Shown here: positions 1 to 12,104 of the stretch, one piece after another
Layout of the letters: every line of letters begins with the position of its first letter
Numbering within the stretch: position 1 is the stretch's first letter
Assembly: GCA_032191485.1 (NCBI GenBank)
Contig: JAVDOI010000016.1
Span: forward strand, 6,854,270 to 6,918,269
From: Leptoclinus maculatus
Lineage: Eukaryota; Chordata; Actinopteri; Perciformes; Stichaeidae
Direction of reading: 5' to 3'
Length of the DNA: 64,000 nt
Translations under genes and position numbers: made by a program
The notes under the pieces: generated by a model
Database searches by the model: none
What the model was told of the DNA's origin: nothing
The model's input: the letters and a program-made list of their open reading frames with translations, nothing else

Positions 1-206
1 AGACACTATTCAGCAGTTTTTTCACAACATTTTAGAGAACATCTGTAAAATGTATAATTTACACTGATTACACAAATCAAAATGTGTGCCTTGTGAGCGT
101 GTATAATGTCTTTTTGTCATATTTCTATGCATGCTCTTTCATTTCTACGCATAATCTTAGACCATCCAACTTGTACTCATACTGCAGGTACAAGTTGGTC
201 CATCTT

Positions 207-249
<43 letters not shown>

Positions 250-1889
250 CATCCTAACCTCCAGGCCTCTGCTATGCTTCTCCCTAAGGGATGCTGTGTG
301 AGTGATGAGAGGGTTGTGGAGCTTGGGAGAAGGTTTTGGTGAGATCTGGTCCAGGTCTTTCTGGGTGCATCCCTATTTATTCACTTGCCCCATCCAGGAC
401 AATCTGCAAATGCAGCAAACAAACAAAGTTTAAAAGTGCTATGGAGATGGAAAATAGAGAACCCTTCTTATTCCCTCCCTTATTTCAACAGAATTAGTGT
501 TATTAGGATGGTGTGTTTCCATCAACTGGTGTACTAAAAAGAACACGGCTCTGTTTAGTTTATTTTGTCAACTGAAGTGTGGACCAGATATTACATATTC
601 TTACACTTCATCAGCATTTGCCATTTCTTTATTTGTTGGATATTTTATTATTGCACAATCAGCCCCTATGGGCGTTCCTTCTCCTCCCAATTCTTGACAG
701 TCCCAACCCTTCGGAGAGTGCTGTTTACAGAAAAATAAGCATGAAACTAAAAGTACATGCTCAAACATCTATTTTTGTGTCTATATTTTGCACCATGATT
801 TTGAGCATATTATGCCCACAAAAATAGAGATATAAGGGACATACTTTTTGACGGATTCTGAGCAGAATTGGGTTGAGCAGAGTTTGAAAAGTTTGTTCCC
901 CAATGTAATATGCACCATTTGAAGGAAACAAAACACAATGATTGATAGCATGCAATGAAAGAGCTGGGTTGACAGTCTGAATCAACCAAAAAATAAATAT
1001 ACATATATCTTTTCCATTTTGAAACTGATGTGGGGGGAAAACATGAAGATAGATAGATATTATGGGTCCACTGTGACACCCTCAATGTGAAACAATAATG
1101 GTTTTCAGAATTTCCCTGTAACTTCTGTAATAAGGTACTGAATATACACAGCATCTCTATGGCAGGCCTACGGTTAATAGGGTTATAAGAATAACGTGCT
1201 GTACAGGTCAAGCCTAAGAGTACAACAAATGAAAACGCTAAAACTAAAATTATACATTTTACCATTTTAACACGACTTGTGTTTGTTTCGAGTGGACATG
1301 TTTGGTAAGTGAGGTTTTACAGACCAAGTAGTGAAAGACTTGAAGGTTAATGTACATTCAGTTTATTACACATAGAGGTGGGTGCATCATACCCAATAAA
1401 ACGTACCTGTAGTTTCCTCGTCTCCCCACTAGATGTCACCCATTGACCACACAATACAAGCCAGGGTACTTGTAAGGCGTCATACAATTTTGACTTAGGA
1501 CACACTTCAGATCTAACGTCAAAAACGACCAAGCAAATACAAAAAAAAGTATAATAGTATAGTTTGTTAATGAATGTGTATTTGTTTTACTTGTATATAA
1601 AGGACTTTAGCAATTAGGGTACTTTTTATGCAAATCACACTCGTGAAACGCACCTGGCCAAAGAATAGGACTACAAAACATGCTCATGTTGTTTATTCTG
1701 GCAATTTTTTGTTTATTTTATTTTGTTTGCTCCAATTTCATTTAAAATACCACCACCCCGGTGTGTAAATGTCATTTGTCCCACCCATCACATGACAGCT
1801 GAATTGGCTTTAACAGGATGCATGAGCAGGTATCAATATGTCATGAAATAAAGTTGAATGCATAGAAAATAAAGACTGAATGCACATTT
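1..1889. other. Intergenic DNA left of ppp2r2d
   Basis: No coding region can be supported here. Open frames are short, lack family resemblance and include one translated from a TG repeat. The stretch is AT-rich, with a (TG)n tract near its left end. Nothing resembling an RNA gene or a known repeat was recognised. Confidence 0.6.
217..248. repeat. (TG)n microsatellite
   Basis: About 16 uninterrupted TG dinucleotides follow a short TA run. This is an ordinary fish dinucleotide microsatellite and probably length-polymorphic. Confidence 0.95.
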
Positions 1890-2129
1890 AACAATATGAT
1901 GCTCAGGAGGATGGAAGGGGCCAGGATGTGGCATGTGTGCATGACGTCATTTCTCCATGTACTGTGCGCCATTTTGGAAGAAAAAAAATCTCGGATAATT
2001 TCCGTGGTCTTGACAGATCTGGACCCGAGTCTTCACACTGATTGTGGATGCTATCTATTTCCCCGAGCAAGCCGCATTGGTTGATTAGGTTCTGGAAGCC
2101 GTGTACAGCAAGAGCTGCTACATGAAGCA
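1890..2129 (+). promoter_or_regulatory. ppp2r2d promoter / 5' leader with perfect CRE
   Basis: This is the region just upstream of the ppp2r2d start. It contains a perfect palindromic cAMP-response element, TGACGTCA, at 1942-1949. About 20 bp downstream is GCGCCATTTTGG (about 1967-1978), which fits a YY1-type site common near TATA-less housekeeping starts. No TATA box is obvious, and the transcription start was not determined. A weak-context upstream ATG at 2122 overlaps the main start in another frame. Confidence 0.5.
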
Positions 2130-5100
2130 ATGGCGGGTAAGCTACTGTTGAAGGGAGGAGAAGGACCCACCTCACTCTGTGTGTGTGATGGCCTGAATCT
2201 GCAAGTTAGCTAGCCAACGTTAGCACTGGCAAGCTAAGTTACTAGTTGTCAAAACTGTGCCACTGTCAGGTCATTTTATCCTCCAGACGAAACACGAACC
2301 AGATGCAAACTAACGACGTGTTCTTTTCACAGGAGTTGCAGGTGGAAATGATTTTCAGTGGTGTTTCTCTCAAGTGAAAGGAGCGATAGATGAAGATGTT
2401 GCGGAAGGTATGTGGCTAACGTTAGCTTGGCGGCTAGGCTAAAACGATGGGCAGCTAGCTAGATGGTCTGATGATGATGCTCCGTGGGCTTCACGTGAGA
2501 TGCACGATAGCTAGGATGGTCGCGAGGGTTTCAATACAAGGCCGCTGCAGTGATTGGTGTGGGTCTGTTTGTGGATCGGTTGCACGGAAAGCCCCTTTCC
2601 TCTGTAAATGACTGTATGTCGCTAGCTAGCTGTATGCTAGGTGGTGGCTAAGCTATTAAAGGGGAGCGACCGTGTCCATGACGTCAATGTGCTGCGTCCA
2701 TAAATTGTCGAGTGACATCATTCTTGTTTTCATTCATTCATACATGAGTGGGCGTACACGTTTTGGGCTGTCAGTGTACCAGATGTTTTATTTTAATAAA
2801 ATGTCTATAATCACCAGATTGAGTCTTTAGTCTAACACAGTTACACGGTTCTAGCTCTCTGTAAGTGGCATTCACTCTGATTTGTGTCCTTTTTCAGCTG
2901 ACATAATCTCAACAGTTGAGTTCAACTATTCTGGAGAATTGCTTGCAACTGGAGATAAAGGAGGCAGAGTAGTGATATTTCAACATGAACAGGAGGTAAG
3001 ATTCACGCGGAGTGACAAAATGAGTATCTTCATCAACAATAATATGTCAAAAGTGATTTGCTGGACTGTGTTGCTGTTATAATGTGTATATATACCCGGT
3101 GACTCATGTTTGCCATATTTGTTTTCAGTCTAAGAATCGTCCACATCTGCGCGGGGAGTACAACGTCTATAGCACTTTTCAGAGTCACGAGCCGGAATTT
3201 GACTATTTGAAAAGTTTAGAAATTGAGGAAAAAATTAATAAAATAAGATGGCTACCCCAACAAAATGCTGCTCACTTTCTACTTTCGACAAATGGTAAGG
3301 GTTTACTTTATATCTGGTTTGACCGTTTGTTGCTAGAATATGACGCTGTGACTTAACTTGATCAATATCAGATCACTCTTCTTCACCTCTAGATTTTTTA
3401 CAACTCTCTTTCCTGTTTTTGTCAGATAAAACTATCAAATTGTGGAAAATAAGCGAACGAGATAAAAGAGCAGAAGGTTACAACCTGAAAGATGAAGATG
3501 GACGACTCCGAGACCCCTTTAGAATCACCTCTTTACGGGTACGTTAGTCATGTGTGAGATCTCTCTTTTTTCAATTCTTTGTTTAAAATCTTGTCTAAAA
3601 ATGCATGTTGTATTTTCAGGTACCAGTACTGATGCCAATGGACCTCATGGTAGAAGCAAGCCCACGGAGGATCTTTGCAAATGCGCACACCTATCACATT
3701 AATTCCATTTCTGTAAATAGTGACCATGAAACGTACCTCTCCGCAGATGACCTAAGAATAAATCTATGGCACTTGGAAATCACAGACAGAAGTTTTAGTA
3801 TCCTTTTTTTTTCTTTACCAGAAGACGGATGGTGGATATATGGCGTGTAGGCCAACGATCTCTGCATTGTACCTTAATGACACATAAGACTGCTAGTTCC
3901 TTAACACTGTGTTCCCAGATATTGTAGACATCAAGCCCGCCAACATGGAGGAACTGACGGAAGTAATCACAGCTGCTGAGTGCCATCCACTCCAATGCAA
4001 TGTATTTGTGTACAGCAGTAGCAAAGGCACCATCCGCCTGTGTGACACGCGAGCAGCGGCGCTCTGCGATAGGCACTCAAAGTGTAAGTGGTGACGTTCA
4101 GTCAATTCATTAGTCAATCAGTGGGAAATTAATTGATAAATATGTTGATAACTCATCAAGTCATTTATGGAAAATGAGTGGACCGTTAGTAACAGTTCAT
4201 CTGATACTTACATTTACTGCTTTCTCTATTTCGTTCATTAGTTTAAATAGATAACGTTTAGCGTTTTGGGACTTTGATTGGACAGAAATATTTGAAGGTT
4301 TTAATCATTTTTAAATCTGGTAAACAGTGATTGACACGTTCCAGATTGTATATGATTTTGTTTTAATAAATTACGAAGGCCAGCTGGGAATGATTTTTCG
4401 CACTGTTAATCTTTATTGCAGTCTTTGAGGAGCCAGAGGATCCGAGCAGCCGGTCTTTTTTCTCTGAGATCATCTCCTCCATCTCGGACGTGAAGTTCAG
4501 TCACAGCGGACGCTATATGATGACACGTGACTACCTCTCCGTCAAAGTTTGGGACCTCAACATGGAGAACAGGCCAGTGGAGACGTATCAGGTGAACAAA
4601 CATACTTCTCTTCAAATATAGCATTAATCCTCCGTGAGAACAAAGTAAGCCCCACAGTGTTGTAAATAGGGATGCGTTCCTATCTTTGTAAAATAACATG
4701 TAACAGAATTATAGAAGAACTGAATTTGTTAAAGTTATTTATTAAAATAATGATGTCTGATACCCGATCCGGCTATTTGAGTCCGTATCGGACCGATATC
4801 AGATATCCGTATCGGTGCGTAAAAATAATCTTTGATTCAAGTGAAAGCTTAAATCCGGCCTCGCATAAGACGTTTCCTACATAGACTGAGAAAGCATTAG
4901 GCCTCAAACAGTGTAATAACGCTTTGCATCGTGGCCGGATCAGCATTATGTTTTTGGGATGTCCGTCTGTACGTTGTCCGTCCTGTCCATTCTCGTGAAC
5001 TCGACGTCTCAGGAACGCCTGGGGGGAATTTCTTCAAATTTGACACAAATGTCTCTTAAGATAAAATGATGAGATTTTGGACAGACCATGGCGTAAAGTG

Positions 5101-5818
5101 GAACTTGACTGGTTCACAGGTGTCTGGTTAGCCAAGCAATCTGAGGGCAGTTCTGTTAAAAAATAAAGCTATGAGTAGAACCATTCGCTGATGGAAAAAG
5201 TGCAATACTCAGACCAAGTATGTTCGCTGTATGAGTCCTTCTACACTCGGCTATATCCATAGCGAGGAGGAGGAGGTGAGGCTCCAGTGAATATTTACGT
5301 TGTGTAATGTGTTTTGTTTCAGGTCCATGAATACCTTCGCAGTAAACTGTGCTCCTTGTATGAAAATGACTGCATCTTTGACAAGTTCGAGTGCTGCTGG
5401 AATGGCAGTGACAGGTACGTGTCCTTGCTCTTGCGTAAGAAAGCAGATTTTTTTTAGCAGATTCTTTTGTAGTATGTTCTATTGTTTTGTGTTCCTGAAA
5501 TATCAAATCTCTTTTTTTATTCTCCCTCTCCTCAACAGTGCCATCATGACCGGCTCCTACAACAACTTCTTCCGAATGTTTGACCGCAACACTAGGCGGG
5601 ACATCACACTGGAGGCGTCCCGGGAGAGCAGCAAACCTCGGGCTACGCTCAAACCGCGCAAAGTGTCCACTGGTGGCAAGAGGAAGAAGGACGAGATCAG
5701 CGTGGACAGCCTGGACTTCAACAAGAAGATCCTCCACACTGCCTGGCACCCCAAAGATAACGTGATAGCTGTGGCAGCCACCAACAACTTGTACATTTTC
5801 CAGGACAAAATCAACTAG
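2130..5818 (+). CDS. ppp2r2d: PP2A regulatory subunit B55-delta (10 exons)
   Basis: Coding exons by GT-AG splicing and frame: 2130-2136, 2333-2407, 2898-2995, 3129-3294, 3426-3538, 3620-3797, 3919-4083, 4422-4591, 5323-5414 and 5539-5818. They sum to 1344 nt and give 447 aa, the usual B55 length. The protein is a seven-bladed WD40 propeller that recruits substrates to the PP2A A-C core, for example in mitotic exit, where ENSA/ARPP19 inhibits it. Typical family segments are FQWCFSQVKGAIDEDVAE, STFQSHEPEFDYLKSLEIEE and the C-terminal LYIFQDKIN. Subtype delta rather than alpha is indicated by AIDEDVAE, DEDGRLRDPFRIT, the FEEPEDPSSRS junction and the final DKIN. The first coding exon has only seven coding bases, ATGGCGG, before its donor. 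The start has G at -3 and G at +4. All splice phases join cleanly, and no frameshift or missing exon was seen. Confidence 0.95.
2679..2686. promoter_or_regulatory. Second perfect CRE palindrome, intron 2 of ppp2r2d
   Basis: A second exact TGACGTCA lies in intron 2, about 740 bp from the upstream copy. With the promoter-proximal copy this suggests, but does not prove, CREB/ATF input to ppp2r2d. Confidence 0.4.
4670..4830. repeat. Degraded interspersed repeat in ppp2r2d intron 8
   Basis: The stretch contains phased GATACCCGATCC, CGTATCGGACCGATATC and CGTATCGGTGCG words. This is the 'ccgatatcggtatcggtg' character found at the ends of many old hAT-type non-autonomous elements. Boundaries are approximate, and no target duplication was identified. 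Confidence 0.4.
4940..5110 (+). repeat. Interspersed repeat ('GTCCGTC...TCTCGTGAAC') in ppp2r2d intron 8
   Basis: The order is GTCCGTCTGTACGTTGTCCGTCC, TTCTCGTGAACTCGA, CTCAGGAACGCCTGGGGG, AATTTCTTCAAATTTGACAC and GATTTTGGACAG. I recognise this series from a common percomorph intergenic and intronic repeat. It is noncoding and the boundaries are approximate. Confidence 0.5.
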
Positions 5819-7255
5819 AAGATTTGGGGCTCCAGAGGATAGGGCTTTTACCGTACCTGTGTAGTTAAGCCTACTACTTGTCTATCTGTAGAAGAAGAAA
5901 CAGCCTCGTTGTCCTCCTGGTGAAGAATTCGAAAGCACGTGTCTACTTTTTTTTTTTTTTTTTTTGCCACAGGAGGTTGATCCATAGGCCTGTTTTATTT
6001 TGAGTCTGAGCTTAGGTTGTTTTTGCCTTTGGCACCAGGGCAATCAACATGCCCCCCCCCCCCCACCCCCCCTCCCTGACCCAGAAAGCCCAATTCGGGT
6101 CTAATTGACGGAATGGCACTCCCTCGAGGTCAAACTCTTGAACGTTGGTGTTTGTGTTGACATTTTAAGCCTTCATTTCATGATTTCACGACAGAACTAT
6201 CGGAAAGCCCTTAAAATGACGTCTTGTCAAAGTTGTAACATCATCTCAAAGATTTTTGGGCGCTCTGAAGCACGGATTAATGGCCAATAAGCCTAACTGT
6301 AACATTCCCCCATTGGCCATGTATTCAGGCCAAACCACTGGTGGAAGTGGCCGTGAATTTGGAAAGTGGACTTGTTTCTTTTCTTCCCCCCTTCCTCCTC
6401 TTACTTTACCCCCCCCCCCCCTCCCTCCCGTCAATAAGGTGACATAATTTCACTGACTGTATCTACTCAAGTACACTTTGTCATCCACATAATAAAAGAA
6501 ACTAAAACTACAGATGTGTTTTTAAATTTAGAAGTATGTATTAAAACATGTTTATTGCTTTGCATGTTTTTATGTTGTAGAGAGGTGGAGAAATGTCCAG
6601 TCACACCACTGTCTTTGAGCAGATCTCAAGCAAACTTGTTATGGAAATACTATTTGGGGATACCGGTTTCTGAACTACTGTTGGAGACAACTGATAATGT
6701 GTTTGTGTTTTTTTGACCATGTGTTAGGATGCAGGCTGGAAACTACATGGCACATGGTGGGGCCCGGGACACAGGGAATCTGCAGCCTTAATACCTACTT
6801 CTATCAGTGACAGCTACAAGTTATGTCCCCAAACGTTTTACAGACCTCATGTGCATTATTTGTAAATCCTATTTTATAGAGTTACGTCCTCATATACTGC
6901 TGCTATATGTGGCTGTCTATGAAAACACAAAGGAGGAGAATTGCACACCATACAGTTTGTGATAGAGTGCCTCCTAATCATGTAATAGTAGGGAATTGAG
7001 ACAGGCCTCATACATGTGCCCTTATTGATTAACTAGGGATGTCACCCAAATTTGAACCACGTGTTTTAAAATGTGGATGTTCTCTCCGTAGTTGTGAATG
7101 CAGAAATGAAGGTTGACTACACAACGTATACTGATGACATTAAAACAAACACATAATGCATTGTCTATGTCCATTGATTCCTAACATGGTGGCAATGTAT
7201 TCACTTGTTTATTATTTTGACCAAAGTTAAATAAAATTTTAATTGTGTTCAACTG
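5819..7255 (+). other. ppp2r2d 3' UTR
   Basis: Noncoding tail of ppp2r2d, with T-rich and C-rich homopolymer tracts (for example C runs near 6052-6070 and 6411-6421). The strongest polyadenylation signal is AATAAA at 7230-7235, implying a 3' UTR of about 1.4 kb. An earlier AATAAA near 6491 could give a short form. The end is inferred. Confidence 0.6.
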
Positions 7256-7847
7256 CATGTGGTTCTTTCCCTGTTTCTACATGTTGACTGGTTTATAAAT
7301 CCATCAGGGTCATACTTGCATTTCCAACTTTTATTTTGTGTAGGATGAACAACATGGACCATATCAGTGCTTACTAATGCTTTCTTATCATCACAATTTA
7401 CAACTGCACAACAATTTAGCAATCTACAGAGGACAAATAAATGTGAATTACAAGTCAAAACACTTTAATTTCTTCAAAACTGATTAAAAAAAAAACAACG
7501 TATATATCATTTTCAATCAAAAGTGATCTGTCACTGCAAAACGAAAAAGGCAATGGCGTACATTAAAGTTCCCCAACGTGCAGATTTAAGGCGCAGGAAG
7601 CAGCAGAACAGTCATCTCCAGGCCAGACACTACAGCGAGGAGCAGAGGATTGGTCACTGTTGTGTTCAGGAGTAAACACCACGAAACAGCAATGACAGAT
7701 CCTTAACTCTCCACGCCGGTGTGTGAGCTAAATGGGGGCACTCGATCAAATTGGACCGTTTCACATGGCCACGTCTCCCCTCAGTCATCAGAAGGTCCCA
7801 TTTTAAGGCATGCTTAGACGGTCACATCAAGGTGTCCACCATCCTAC
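7190..7847 (-). other. bnip3 3' UTR (minus strand)
   Basis: Sequence downstream of the bnip3 stop on the minus strand. Minus-strand AATAAA hexamers (TTTATT on the plus strand) occur at 7330-7335 and 7208-7213. The tail is therefore about 0.5-0.65 kb and may overlap the end of ppp2r2d. Confidence 0.5.
7230..7235 (+). terminator. Poly(A) signal AATAAA for ppp2r2d
   Basis: Canonical AATAAA followed within about 25 bases by T/G-rich DNA. It is the last good signal on the plus strand before the converging bnip3 gene. Confidence 0.55.
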
Positions 7848-10183
7848 TCAGTAGGTGTTGTGGGAGGTTAGACGCTTCCCAATATATATCCTGAAAGAAG
7901 AGAGCAACATGTCAAATAGGATGGTGCTGAGAACAAAATATACAAGAAATCTGAGAAAAAAATGACATTCTGAAATACATATAACTCCACTGAAGCTGGG
8001 ATTTGATGCCTCTATCGCCGCAAGTTTGTCACTAGAAAAAATTCCTGTACCATTTTATTTTTTGAGCATACTAGTAGTTTACTTTTACCGTTTGCCCACT
8101 AAATCTGAGACACTGAACATGAGGAAACCTTATAGGTTGCCTTTGGATATTTAGGTTTTAAAACAGCTGTATTTTGCTGTGGTGAAATGTTCTATTCTAC
8201 TCTACATGTTAGAGGTTCATTCAATGTTTATGAATGTCATAATAGAGATGTAAATAAAATGTTGTTTCACCACCAAACATCTAAACACAGGACTGGGATC
8301 TATCACTCTCAAATTGATTGACAAGCCATTTAATGCAGAGACTAATATTAGACAACCACTAAATTATTCATGCTGTGTTGGTGCTGTTAAAGATAGTTTT
8401 GCATCAGCAGTGTTTATAAACAGTAGAAGAACATTTCTATTTTTTTCATGTATGATTATTTAAAAAAATACCAAATACATTTTTCATTATTACTCCATTA
8501 TTTATATGAAGATACATCAATTGAATCTGGTCAAAAATCGGGGCTTTAAACATTATTCTAAGGATCCGTCAGCAAGTTCCTCTAAAGGTTCTCATTGAAT
8601 GCTTTTTACATTTTTGAGATACTGTAATTGCCAGAGTTAGAGATTGAATTATGTTGCTTACCCTAGGCCAATAGCAATTATGTGAGAAATGATTAATGAA
8701 GGAAGGAAAAGCTTCAGGAAGTCAGCAGAGAGAACGCCCCCCTTCTTCATGACGCTGGTGTTCCTAATGCTGAGAGAGGTCGAGCGCTTAGGGTGCTTCA
8801 GCAGGAACTCCCTACGGAGAAGCACATTAATATTTCACTGTTTTGAATACATTAAAATCAATGAGTGCCAGTCTAATGTCAGCCAGCACACACAGACATC
8901 TTTTTTTCATTCTTACAATTACAAATCATGGGGTAAAGTAAATATAGATTTAGGCTAATATGTGTAAAAGATTAGTACAATAGAGTTAACAATGTTAGCT
9001 CCACCATCACTGTAATGACTACCTACTCTGTAATGATTAATCACTATGTTTCTATTGGTATCGATTACATGTGCAGCCAAAGACATTCAAGTGGGTCACA
9101 GTCATCAGCTATTTTTGACACATTTTTGTCTTAAATCTTGGAATAATTATGTTGACTAAGATAGCACCACTGAAATAAAAAAAAAATCCTACCTAATACT
9201 GAGAGATACCTAATGAGTGGTGGCTACATACTTTGGTGGATTGTTCTCAGGGCGACTAGACCAGTCCCAGATCCAGTCAGCATTTTTCTTCATCACATTC
9301 TCTACTTCCCGTCTTCTTTCTTGGAAGTCTTCATCTGACTAAAAACACAAATTGTGGATATTCAAGCCACAATTTGGCCACCACTTTTTTTTTAAATCAA
9401 ACAAAAATTCCATAAAACTACACTAAATGAATTAGACTTGGATAATAGATTATGATCCAGTGCAATGGTGCTAACACATATACCTGTGAGCTGTTGGCCT
9501 CTGAGCCTCGCCACAGAAGAAGGGGGGTCAGGGCTCTAAGTGGGCTGTTGTGAGGAAGACAACACACACTGTGGTCATTTAAGACACTCATGTATGAGCT
9601 GTATTACACAACATAGGCTATAAGAAAGAAGAAAAACACACACAGTGCTTCCTCTTTTCCCTCCACAAACCTGTTGCACTGAGAGCTTCCTTTGGAGCTG
9701 TTCCTGCCCGACTCGTGCTGCGCATCCAGCAGCATTTTCTCCACGTCACCCTCCAGGACGGACGTGGGGATTTGCTCCTGGCTTCCGTAATGGCTAGTAC
9801 TTTGAGAGCCATTGCCACTGAAATTCAGCTCAACCCAGGAACCTTAAATAAAATACACAGCCTCAATGCGATTGGTATATCAGTAGGGTAGAGGTACGAT
9901 AGCACAATAAACAGACGTGGCTTTGATTTTGCAACATTGCAAGATGAGCATTATTCACTATAACTAGGACACTGGGTCTAGATCGATACAATAATGTAAC
10001 GTGAAGCAGGCATAGACACGTCGACTGTTAAGCTCAGCCTTTACGTAAGTAAGTGTGATCTAACGTCACCTTGTGTTTTCTTAACGATTGTCTGTCGGTA
10101 GTTTAAACACTGATGAGCCACGAGCCGTTATATCGTTTACCTTGCAAACTCTCGTCCGACGAAATGTCCTTTTGGGTCGACAT
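7848..10183 (-). CDS. bnip3: BNIP3 mitophagy receptor / BH3-like protein (6 exons)
   Basis: Minus-strand exons in transcript order: 10183-10141, 9842-9671, 9544-9484, 9338-9232, 8811-8662 and 7890-7848. They total 576 nt and give 191 aa (human about 194). The protein is a tail-anchored outer mitochondrial membrane protein that binds LC3/GABARAP and drives hypoxia-induced mitophagy. Seen in the sequence: an N-terminal LIR, SWVEL, with W17 and L20; the conserved segment KKNADWIWDWSSRPEN; then EFLLKHPKRSTSLSIRNTS. The C-terminal membrane helix has S170, H171 and the A174-x3-G178-x3-G182 dimerisation pattern, followed by the short lumenal tail KRLTSHNTY. All splice sites are GT-AG and the phases agree. 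The gene is tail to tail with ppp2r2d, its neighbour in human 10q26 as well. No truncation or missing key residue was seen. Confidence 0.95.
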
Positions 10184-10371
10184 GGTGCTATAGTGTAATC
10201 TTGCGGGTCCACCCGTTAACGTGGCGTTAGAGGCCTAAATGAAAGCGTGGTTGCGAAAGCTCTATCAACAGCTGGAGCCCCAAACCACCACAATAACAAT
10301 GACGCAATATTGTGTTTTTCTACAATGTGATTGGCTCGCACAGCACGCAGACCGAGCGCGGGTCCTGCCAC

Positions 10372-10373
<2 letters not shown>
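10184..10373 (-). promoter_or_regulatory. bnip3 promoter-proximal region with candidate HRE
   Basis: This lies immediately upstream of the bnip3 ATG on the minus strand. It contains ACGTG at 10219-10223 (plus-strand reading), a match to the hypoxia-response core RCGTG, about 36 bp before the start codon. BNIP3 is an established HIF-1 target in vertebrates, so the site is plausible, but a five-base match can occur by chance. No TATA box was identified. Confidence 0.4.

Positions 10374-10455
<82 letters not shown>
10374..10455. repeat. (GA)n microsatellite upstream of bnip3
   Basis: About 41 uninterrupted AG dinucleotides, roughly 190 bp upstream of the bnip3 start. GA/CT tracts bind GAGA-type factors and can alter promoter activity. 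Long dipeptide-repeat open frames across it are artefacts. Confidence 0.95.
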
Positions 10456-10456
<1 letters not shown>

Positions 10457-12014
10457 GCATGCCCGGACACGCTTCCTCAACGACCTCAATAAACATGATC
10501 GTCAAGTTTCATAAGCTTTGTTTTATAACATTATGTTTACAACCGAAAGAGACTGCACATGTCAGCTTGTTTTACAAATTGGGTGAATCTTACTTATTAT
10601 AGCAGATCCACACACGCATCTGCAGAGGGCGTAACTGCACATGGTGCAAGTGTTTTAATCGAATTTAATAATGAATGTGCTGTGGTCAATATGTACATGT
10701 ACTATATTATACATCTATATTATGTGTCTCTATGCCTCTGTCCTGTATTGGTCAGCGTCCAAGAGTCCCTATATCCATCTGTGATGACACGTATGCTTTC
10801 TGGTTTAGAGTTTGTTTGCACCCTGACCTCAGGAGCACAGAAGGATATTCACCAAGAAAATAAGTCTCCACTGATGGACTGGCTGTTTGCTACCATGGAA
10901 ATGAGCATGACTCATTATTCTTGCAAAATGTAATTATTTCTAAAATTAAGGGGGCTTTTTTGTTGTCGTTCCTGGCAGACCATGTCTAAATGGAATATAT
11001 TGAGTTTACTAGATCACTTAAAAACAGAGATAACTTACTTGGTTAACCACGAAAGAAAGGTTCTAGTTATCCTCCATAAAAACGGTTTGTTTTAAACAGC
11101 AAGTCATTGTTTGCAGGTTATAATCAGAAGCACATGTTTCTATTTTGTCACATGTCTTGAGAGAGCAGTGAATAAAAAAATCACAGTCTCAGGGAGATAC
11201 ATATTGATAAAGCATCTGTTTACTCAGTTTTTGCCAGAATACGGATTTCACTTGTGAACCAGACAGATTATACAGAGTAACAGATGATGGCATTGTGAGG
11301 ACGAGTAAATGCTACAGAATTTCTCATTGTTCGAGTCAGTGCCATAACAGCCAAAAGCCTCAAAATACAAATTATGTTAGAAATCATGTGATTTTCTTAA
11401 ACAAAGCCCTTACATTCCAATAACCAAGTCTCTTGGGGGTATTATTTCCAGCTCTGTTTAATGTTGTACAACATATGAAAAAATCTCAGTGATGTGGATT
11501 CAATCAACAGTACATAAATCTATGTTGCTCAATAACAACTAAATACATATTTATGGAAACATACGCGAATAAGAATTTATCGCAGGTAATATCTCAAATA
11601 ATATTATATTCTGTTGGTGTAAGTTGTTTAGATTTTCATGTCGTGCTGTCAGAATTTATGATGGATGCAATATTGGCTGTAATTTTGTTAAGTGTTATGA
11701 ATGTTGGGTTCCGCTTCACATCCCAGCTCTCATTACAAACATTCTCTCACCAGATGGCGTATGAACCAGAATGGATGCATTTACAGTGTTATAATATCTC
11801 TCCACTGAGCTATTTGCCATTTCATGGGTGCCACATGGCTTAAAGCTTTATTTAGAGTTCAACACATAATCTGATGAATGATATAGTTATTAAATAACAA
11901 CAAAAACAGGAAAAACTTACTTTGCCCTATTTCTGTGCTCACACGAGCAATGGCCTTAGTTAGAGTTTTAGAAGAAAAAACTCAAAGCGGTATCTGTCCA
12001 AATAAAGAAGAAAG

Positions 12015-12017
<3 letters not shown>
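10456..12017. other. Intergenic DNA upstream of bnip3
   Basis: AT-rich sequence without a supportable gene. Open frames at 10559-10933 and 11553-11843 show no family resemblance and have poor codon character. Confidence 0.55.
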
Positions 12018-12100
<83 letters not shown>

Positions 12101-12104
12101 ACAA
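12018..12104. repeat. (AC)n microsatellite
   Basis: An almost pure AC tract of about 43 units, with one T interruption near its right end. Confidence 0.95.

Noticed and set aside
5156..5749. 197-codon minus-strand frame over ppp2r2d exons 9-10
   Set aside because: Antisense shadow crossing an intron; no family resemblance.
10216..10602. Several open frames of RE/SL dipeptide repeats
   Set aside because: Translations of a (GA)n microsatellite, open in many frames by construction.
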